A stretch of DNA of 34,045 nt from a virus. Below are positions 31,301 to 34,045 of this stretch, piece by piece. A program made the translations under genes and the position numbers. Below the pieces are notes generated by a model. That model made no database searches. It was not told the origin of the DNA and saw only the letters and a list, made by a program, of their open reading frames with translations. Location: the IMG/VR virus record IMGVR_UViG_3300013132_000132, positions 1 through 34,045 of that record, one strand, 5' to 3'. Position 1 is the stretch's first letter. Every line of letters begins with the position of its first letter.

Positions 31301-31907
31301 ACCTAATACCCCGGCTGTTGCAGCAGCTCTGACTAATACAACACCGCCTACAGCGACCGATTTAGCCAGTGACCCGAATACAAATTATAATGAAACACCA
31401 TCCTCGGGCATTTCGGATCAAGAAAAATTAGAAGCATTGAGGAAGTACAATGAAGAAAATAATGAATCTAGAGAGATTTCGTCGCCTGACACAACACAAC
31501 CCCAAAGTGCTGGGCCTGTTCCTATTGACACAGTAAAATCTCTTGAACAAGCAGTAGCAGGAAGCGAAAGACTTATTACAGAAGCAAAGGCATTAGATGA
31601 AAAATTGTCAGCCGAATTTAATTCTCCTCCAAGCAGACGAGATGTAGGTAGAGAACTAAAAGCTGCCCAAGACAGCGGAGCAGACCCAGCAACAATTGCT
31701 CAACTGCAAGAAAAATTTGATCAGGTATCGGCTGAAAAAGCGGAGATTAGCCTCGAAATAGCTCAAAACTCAAAAAAATTAGCAGACCTTGAATACGGGC
31801 TCATTGGAAATCGCGATCGGTTAAATGAAGCCAAAATTAAAGCGGCAAATGCGACTATTACTCGGAGTTCGGTATCTAGAACGCCGTCAATAGAAGACGC
31901 AGGATAA
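28356..31907 (+). CDS. Large baseplate hub-associated structural protein
   Basis: 1,183 residues; the ATG overlaps the preceding TGA. The N-terminal 270 residues are Gln/Thr/Ala-rich and probably flexible, with two copies of a PDHPxADADGY motif at about 165 and 195. A folded region at about 275-480 contains YTYSFILAALTPDVFNKIM, NENFLYDFYIQELKFDS and LGASFFERLYVMANELGI. A second folded region at about 610-940 has WYKILPVVTIKDFDFKRNTYARSIEYHIIPY in pattern, YERYVNLIFFTP-like and FSGLYRILRVENTFQRGKFEQTLDLVR segments. The last 240 residues are low-complexity followed by a coiled coil (about 1060-1165). I recognise this layout from large baseplate proteins encoded beside gp53 and gp5 in marine T4-like phages. 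A role like T4 gp27, the hub ring under gp5, is plausible but unproven. Confidence 0.65.
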   Translation: MTVTVASGAPTGGQGQTLAFYYDALGNRWVLEDTRFGTRLSSGKTAAQALQSARDSQSIGPGTFNDFSALATYADSQQNAVILEGIRNTGGINRSSSIGYRSQAAPGNTGQTVVTEKRDSVQQNIETSGQATTEVTQEKITSPVEAKKINIGNQLETGVSTQPVYNPDHPMADADGYIWPTRGNAPEQKYSMAYAPDHPNADADGYVTVSRPLAPGETVGTGVDASLIGSFESAESAGPSREDSGENDTAAEQTVARTTQQATPQQTGTLLNNLNPLFELSDYTYSFILAALTPDVFNKIMTDPGYKYVKNNVIIASGSRRGENLNRNENFLYDFYIQELKFDSIIGLNSRTKGSNVLGINFKIVEPLGASFFERLYVMANELGIRNYLEIPYMLIVEFRGNDVDGNPVVLTEHTKFIPIKILGARMKITGAGSEYNIEATPFNQVAYQATEHGSTPVNVQIKSSTVGEFFANNNNIDELAKEIVNDQRELARDIERRKATVNIGFEVVDPEEIKRGINKRVEESRKKFYNAASYVQALNSFQLRLKELEKVAQIDTYSFVVDPEIAKSAIVQPNLSPSNRSSFPNSANTGSQATAVETSTQKVFPVNAGTSIVDVINTIMKNSDYIRSQLTDKSSKIKPGGSPQDVANAEGKPLKWYKILPVVTIKDFDFKRNTYARSIEYHIIPYIVHNTKSPLVSKSLPKKWIQEYKYIFTGDNQSIIDLDINFEVMFYTLATASREQWESMNSAAGAPSESDLNSGHNRSNSFQPNKIVHSSMNMSDQIGSYDTDTAKGIAVSELYNSLYSSQRGDMINVRLKIVGDPRYIKQDELFFNPVNAPKLGKELVSKNNSVIFDYEERYVNLIFFTPIDYDSETGLLAKDSKFLTSKFSGLYRILRVENTFQRGKFEQTLDLVRLFDQESDASKTERRAAETLAGVEAGIAGIAPNNKREETGVAPDTNQSAAETARLSRQLPVGDTSTLSVPNTPAVAAALTNTTPPTATDLASDPNTNYNETPSSGISDQEKLEALRKYNEENNESREISSPDTTQPQSAGPVPIDTVKSLEQAVAGSERLITEAKALDEKLSAEFNSPPSRRDVGRELKAAQDSGADPATIAQLQEKFDQVSAEKAEISLEIAQNSKKLADLEYGLIGNRDRLNEAKIKAANATITRSSVSRTPSIEDAG

Positions 31908-31919
31908 TTGGAGTTATGA

Positions 31920-34045
31920 ATGTCAATAGATCGAAAAATTAGTAATAAGCCTGCACCATTTAGTAGACCTGATTTAACGTCTATTAAAATAGATCCCGGT
32001 ACGTATATAGGTATTGTTAAACGCAACGACGATCCCGACCGCAAAGGGAGGCTAATGGTATGGATTCCTGATCTAGGCGGTGACCCTGATAACGATTATT
32101 ATTGGAGAAATGTCAGCTATGCTAGTCCTTTCATCGGCAGCACCTATTATGAAGAAGACAGCAAAAGTAAAGAAACAACCTTTAATACGGTGAATCATAC
32201 CTACGGTATGTGGTTTGTTCCGCCGGACTTAAACAGTCAAGTCTTAGTCACATTTATCAGCGGGCGACCCGACAAGGGATATTGGTTTGCTTGCATAAGT
32301 CCTCATGCAAGTCATAATATGATCCCGGGATTAGCAGCCTCGACAAAATGGCAGGATCCTGGTGTTAAGGATGAACTATCAACTGATATACAAAATCAAA
32401 CACTGAGTGATAATAATTATCCGGTATTAGAGTTTAATGAAAATGATCCGGATCTGCGTAAGCCCGGATTTCAAACAAATAATGCCAGACCTTTGCATAG
32501 AAAACAATTCGAACGATTAGTTGAGCAGGGCCTTGAAAACGACCCAGTACGCGGAACTACCACCACTAGTAGTCAACGGGAAGCACCCAGCAGTGTATTT
32601 GGTTTCAGTACACCCGGCAGACCTGACCCCGATCCAAAAGAAAATCCCGAATTACTGCAACGAATCAATGATCGTACTGCCGACGAAAAAGATTTTCAAG
32701 TTAAAAAAAGACAAGGCGGACATATCTTTGTTATGGATGACGGTGCATTAGAAGGCAATGATCAACAAATTCGATTGAGAACTGCCGGCGGTCATCAGAT
32801 AGTCATGCATGACAGTGGTCAGACCATGTACATAAGCAACAGCAATGGCAGTGTTTGGGTTGAACTTAGTAATTCTGGGCAATTGCATATATTCAGTTCA
32901 AATGGCATTAATGTTCGTACCCAGGGAGACTTGAATATTCATACTGATCGGGACCTTAATGTTAACGTGGGCGGATCGTTCAATTTAAAAACAGCAAATA
33001 ATATAAAAATTGAATCGCAGCAAACCGATATGAGCAGTGAAACAACGACTAAAGTATATGCCGCTAATATTCAAATGTTGGCCAATCAAGAAGTAAAAAT
33101 ACAAGGGCAGTCAGAGGTATTATTAAATTCTGGAAGTCCTATCGAAGTACCTACCGAAATACCTGTTAAAGAATTAGCAGAAACAAAATTAAACCCCAAT
33201 ACACAAACTTGGCAATCGACAGAGAAGTCGCTGACCAGTATTGTGTCAATAGCTCCAACGCACGAACCATTTACAAGAAAAGCCGGGCAAACAGTGACAC
33301 CGAGCAGATCCGGCTCTGCTGGGTCGTCTACTTCGTCGGTTGCTGCACCATCGGCAGAAGATGGCAGTGATGTAAACGAACAAGATCCAAATGTGCCAGA
33401 GTTAACTGCAATTGAGTGTGAAGCCGGTGTTCTTAGAACAACCAGTGGTGGGCAGGTCATCGACGGATCAGGAAATCCAATCGGAACAGGTAGTGCATCA
33501 TTGGATCCTGGTCCGAGTTTAGCACAAGGAAAACCTGTTAAAACTAAATTACCTAAAGCTCAAGTTAAAAGTCAGCCATTGCCTGTTGGTGGCATTGGTC
33601 CGTTATCGGTTAGCGAAGTTCGTGCGGTGATGGCACAGTTAGGTTGGAAAGAAAGCAACTGGAATTACTCAGCAGTTAATACAGTGGGCTATGTTGGTAA
33701 GTATCAATTTGGTGCTGCTGCACTGGTCGATCGTGGCTATATTCATCGAGATTATTATACTAAACACAAAAATGCAGCATTAACTATTGATAATGCTTGG
33801 ACCGGCAAGAATAATATAAACAGTAGAGCTAATTGGCTCAGTAATTCTACTATACAAGAAAAAACCATGTACGAACAGTTATTGGCCAATTATCAACAGA
33901 TGGTCCAAAATGGAGCCATCAAACCCGGGGATGACAAATGTACCATTGCAGGCATGTTGTCAGTGGCTCATCTATTAGGGCCCAATAAAGGATCCACTGC
34001 ACGAGCAGGTGCATTAGGATGGAGACAAAGTGGCAACGGTGCTGA
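31920..34045 (+). CDS. 5: Baseplate hub spike protein, gp5-like, with C-terminal peptidoglycan-hydrolase-like domain; 3'-truncated
   Basis: 708 residues visible, open to the window end. ATG 31920 has GGAG six bases upstream. Residues about 20-150 (PGTYIGIVKRNDDPDRKGRLMVWIPDLGG in pattern) are the OB-fold domain of gp5/VgrG-type spikes. After a linker, GGHIFVMDD and LRTAGGHQIVMHDSG lead to alternating-strand repeats such as DLNIHTDRDLNVNVGGSF at about 335-395, the start of a trimeric beta-helix needle. After a Ser/Pro-rich linker (about 430-560) comes a lysozyme or transglycosylase-like fold: candidate catalytic Glu578 in GWKESNW, then NTVGYVGKYQFGAAAL. In T4 gp5 the lysozyme lies between OB fold and needle, so the order here is different. 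The protein probably pierces the outer membrane and cuts peptidoglycan during infection. Confidence 0.8.
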   Translation, partial: MSIDRKISNKPAPFSRPDLTSIKIDPGTYIGIVKRNDDPDRKGRLMVWIPDLGGDPDNDYYWRNVSYASPFIGSTYYEEDSKSKETTFNTVNHTYGMWFVPPDLNSQVLVTFISGRPDKGYWFACISPHASHNMIPGLAASTKWQDPGVKDELSTDIQNQTLSDNNYPVLEFNENDPDLRKPGFQTNNARPLHRKQFERLVEQGLENDPVRGTTTTSSQREAPSSVFGFSTPGRPDPDPKENPELLQRINDRTADEKDFQVKKRQGGHIFVMDDGALEGNDQQIRLRTAGGHQIVMHDSGQTMYISNSNGSVWVELSNSGQLHIFSSNGINVRTQGDLNIHTDRDLNVNVGGSFNLKTANNIKIESQQTDMSSETTTKVYAANIQMLANQEVKIQGQSEVLLNSGSPIEVPTEIPVKELAETKLNPNTQTWQSTEKSLTSIVSIAPTHEPFTRKAGQTVTPSRSGSAGSSTSSVAAPSAEDGSDVNEQDPNVPELTAIECEAGVLRTTSGGQVIDGSGNPIGTGSASLDPGPSLAQGKPVKTKLPKAQVKSQPLPVGGIGPLSVSEVRAVMAQLGWKESNWNYSAVNTVGYVGKYQFGAAALVDRGYIHRDYYTKHKNAALTIDNAWTGKNNINSRANWLSNSTIQEKTMYEQLLANYQQMVQNGAIKPGDDKCTIAGMLSVAHLLGPNKGSTARAGALGWRQSGNGA

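Noticed and set aside
32521-33460. Short ORFs on both strands within the gp5-like gene
   Set aside because: The gp5-like frame is open from 31920 to the window end with clear domain motifs.
1-34045. tRNA genes, insertion sequences, integrase or attachment site
   Set aside because: Looked for T-arms, anticodon-arm patterns, transposase or recombinase motifs and flanking duplications by eye; none were convincing.

Overview
This window looks like part of the genome of a T4-like contractile-tailed phage (myovirus), most like the marine T4-like phages of cyanobacteria and SAR11-type bacteria. It carries recognisable T4-type genes: gp15, gp20, gp21, gp22, gp23, a gp26-type baseplate protein, gp46, gp47, the late sigma factor gp55, gp53 and a gp5-type hub. 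The gp55 has the long N-terminal extension I know from marine T4-like phages. No photosynthesis genes and no tRNAs were seen, so the host cannot be fixed. Both window ends cut through genes.

Layout. Bases 1-2527 (+) hold a truncated structural gene, gp15 and a Nudix hydrolase. Bases 2529-12245 (-) hold a collagen-like tail fibre with an S74 chaperone, a small structural protein, a 1,548-residue structural protein (beta-helix, repeats, beta-propeller) and a 314-residue structural protein. Bases 12380-20941 (-) are the head module plus tape measure: a small protein, gp23, gp22, gp21, an acidic core protein, a 76-residue protein, gp20 and a gp29-like protein. Bases 20995-22046 (+) hold a gp26-like gene and a short partner. 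Bases 22047-22825 contain no credible gene but many perfect stem-loops, and are the best candidate here for an undescribed element: a large structured RNA. A PD-(D/E)XK nuclease (+) follows. Bases 23323-26941 (-) hold gp46-gp47-gp55, joined by one-base TAATG overlaps. Bases 27049-34045 (+) are a baseplate module: tube-cap protein, gp53, a 39-residue ORF, a 1,183-residue baseplate protein and a gp5-like hub running off the end.

Regulation is unusually readable. Minus-strand structural units are separated by stem-loop/U-run terminators at 11257, 12334, 12686 and 16568, each followed by a T4-late-type box ending in TAAATA. Related ATAAATA boxes precede gp20, the tape measure, gp26, gp55 and the tube-cap gene. 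The gp55-47-46 unit also has a host-type TTGACA-16-TGTAAT promoter. This suggests early expression of gp55 and the recombination nuclease, followed by gp55-dependent late expression of virion genes. Two late units appear to begin with a stem-loop at the mRNA 5' end, and one of these also carries a six-codon upstream ORF.

All functional names rest on reading motifs and gene context by eye; no database search was run.
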